From positions 12,841-20,308 of the forward strand of contig CAPQQE010000015.1 in the NCBI GenBank assembly GCA_948687865.1: a stretch of 7,468 bases of DNA, read 5' to 3'. Every line of letters begins with the position of its first letter. Within the stretch, counting starts at the first letter, position 1. Shown here one piece after another: positions 7,218 through 7,468 of this stretch. A program made the position numbers and the translations under genes. The stretch comes from an uncultured Bacilli bacterium (GTDB lineage Bacteria > Bacillota_I > Bacilli_A > RF39 > UBA660). The notes under the pieces are model-generated. The model was given only the letters and a program-made list of their open reading frames with translations. It ran no database searches and was not told the origin of the DNA.

Positions 7218-7225
7218 ATGATCTA

Positions 7226-7468
7226 ATGAAATCGACTGGAATAACTAGAAGAATAGATGATTTAGGAAGAATAGTTATACCTAAAGAAATAAGAAAAAAT
7301 CTAAAAATAAAAGAAAATGAAATTTTAGAAATTTTTATTAATAATGACGAGATAATATTAAAGAAGTTTTCTAATTTTAATGAAATGGAAAAGATATTAT
7401 CAGATTATGTAAGGGTAGTAAATAATATAACAGGTAATGATGTTTATATAACTGATAGGGATACAATT
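7226..7468 (+). CDS. spoVT: SpoVT-like AbrB-family transcriptional regulator (partial, cut by window edge)
   Basis: This is the N-terminal 81 residues of a SpoVT-type DNA-binding regulator, open to the right edge. Seen: the swapped-hairpin AbrB domain, with TGITRRIDDLGRIVIPKEIR (4-23) and LEIFINNDEIILKKF closing it at about 34-48. A helical linker (FNEMEKILSDYVRVVNN) follows, then the start of a second domain ending in TDRDTI. In B. subtilis SpoVT (178 aa) this is where the GAF domain begins, and that protein modulates sigma-G genes in the forespore. Residues past 50 resemble SpoVT more than AbrB, which has no GAF domain, and the position after mfd is the SpoVT position. The ATG is preceded by GGGAAGGATGATC. 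Whether the host sporulates cannot be judged from this gene alone, since AbrB-type regulators also occur in non-sporulating Bacillota. Confidence 0.85.
   Translation, partial: MKSTGITRRIDDLGRIVIPKEIRKNLKIKENEILEIFINNDEIILKKFSNFNEMEKILSDYVRVVNNITGNDVYITDRDTI

Overview
The window is a tightly packed, very AT-rich bacterial segment. All seven recognisable genes lie on the + strand: holB, ricT (yaaT), trmN6 (yabB), rsmI, pth, mfd and the first 81 codons of a spoVT-like AbrB-family regulator cut by the right edge. These families, in this relative order, match the tmk-holB-ricT to pth-mfd-spoVT stretch near the origin of Bacillus-type genomes, so the source is a low-GC Bacillota member. TGA is used as a stop after holB and rsmI, and tryptophans are TGG, so this is the standard bacterial code and not the Mycoplasma/Spiroplasma code. 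The gene order is shortened compared with Bacillus and the delta-prime subunit has lost its P-loop. Both suggest a compact, AT-rich lineage (Bacilli related to the Mollicutes/Erysipelotrichia side, or an AT-rich clostridium). That placement is an inference.

Layout. Positions 1-23 hold only the ribosome-binding site of holB. holB overlaps ricT by 4 nt (ATGA). trmN6 most likely starts 1 nt after the ricT stop. rsmI starts 9 nt after trmN6, pth starts directly after rsmI, and mfd starts 13 nt after pth. The only gap with room for regulation is the 46 nt between mfd and the spoVT-like gene. It contains a TATAAT hexamer and a small inverted repeat that could mask the Shine-Dalgarno of the last gene. 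No factor-independent terminator, RNA gene, mobile element, CRISPR array or gene-free stretch above 300 bases was seen.

Function. The set is housekeeping: clamp loading at the replication fork (delta-prime), an Fe-S adaptor for mRNA maturation by RNase Y (RicT), a tRNA adenine methyltransferase (TrmN6-like), 16S rRNA 2'-O-methylation (RsmI), recycling of peptidyl-tRNA (Pth), transcription-coupled repair (Mfd), and a transition-state or sporulation regulator (SpoVT-like). The spacing fits one polycistronic unit with translational coupling, possibly with a separate promoter for the last gene. I do not see a previously undescribed system here. The points worth a second look are the missing usual neighbours (yabA, yazA, abrB, metG, fin), the P-loop-less delta-prime, the SD-masking hairpin, and long A-tracts inside ricT.
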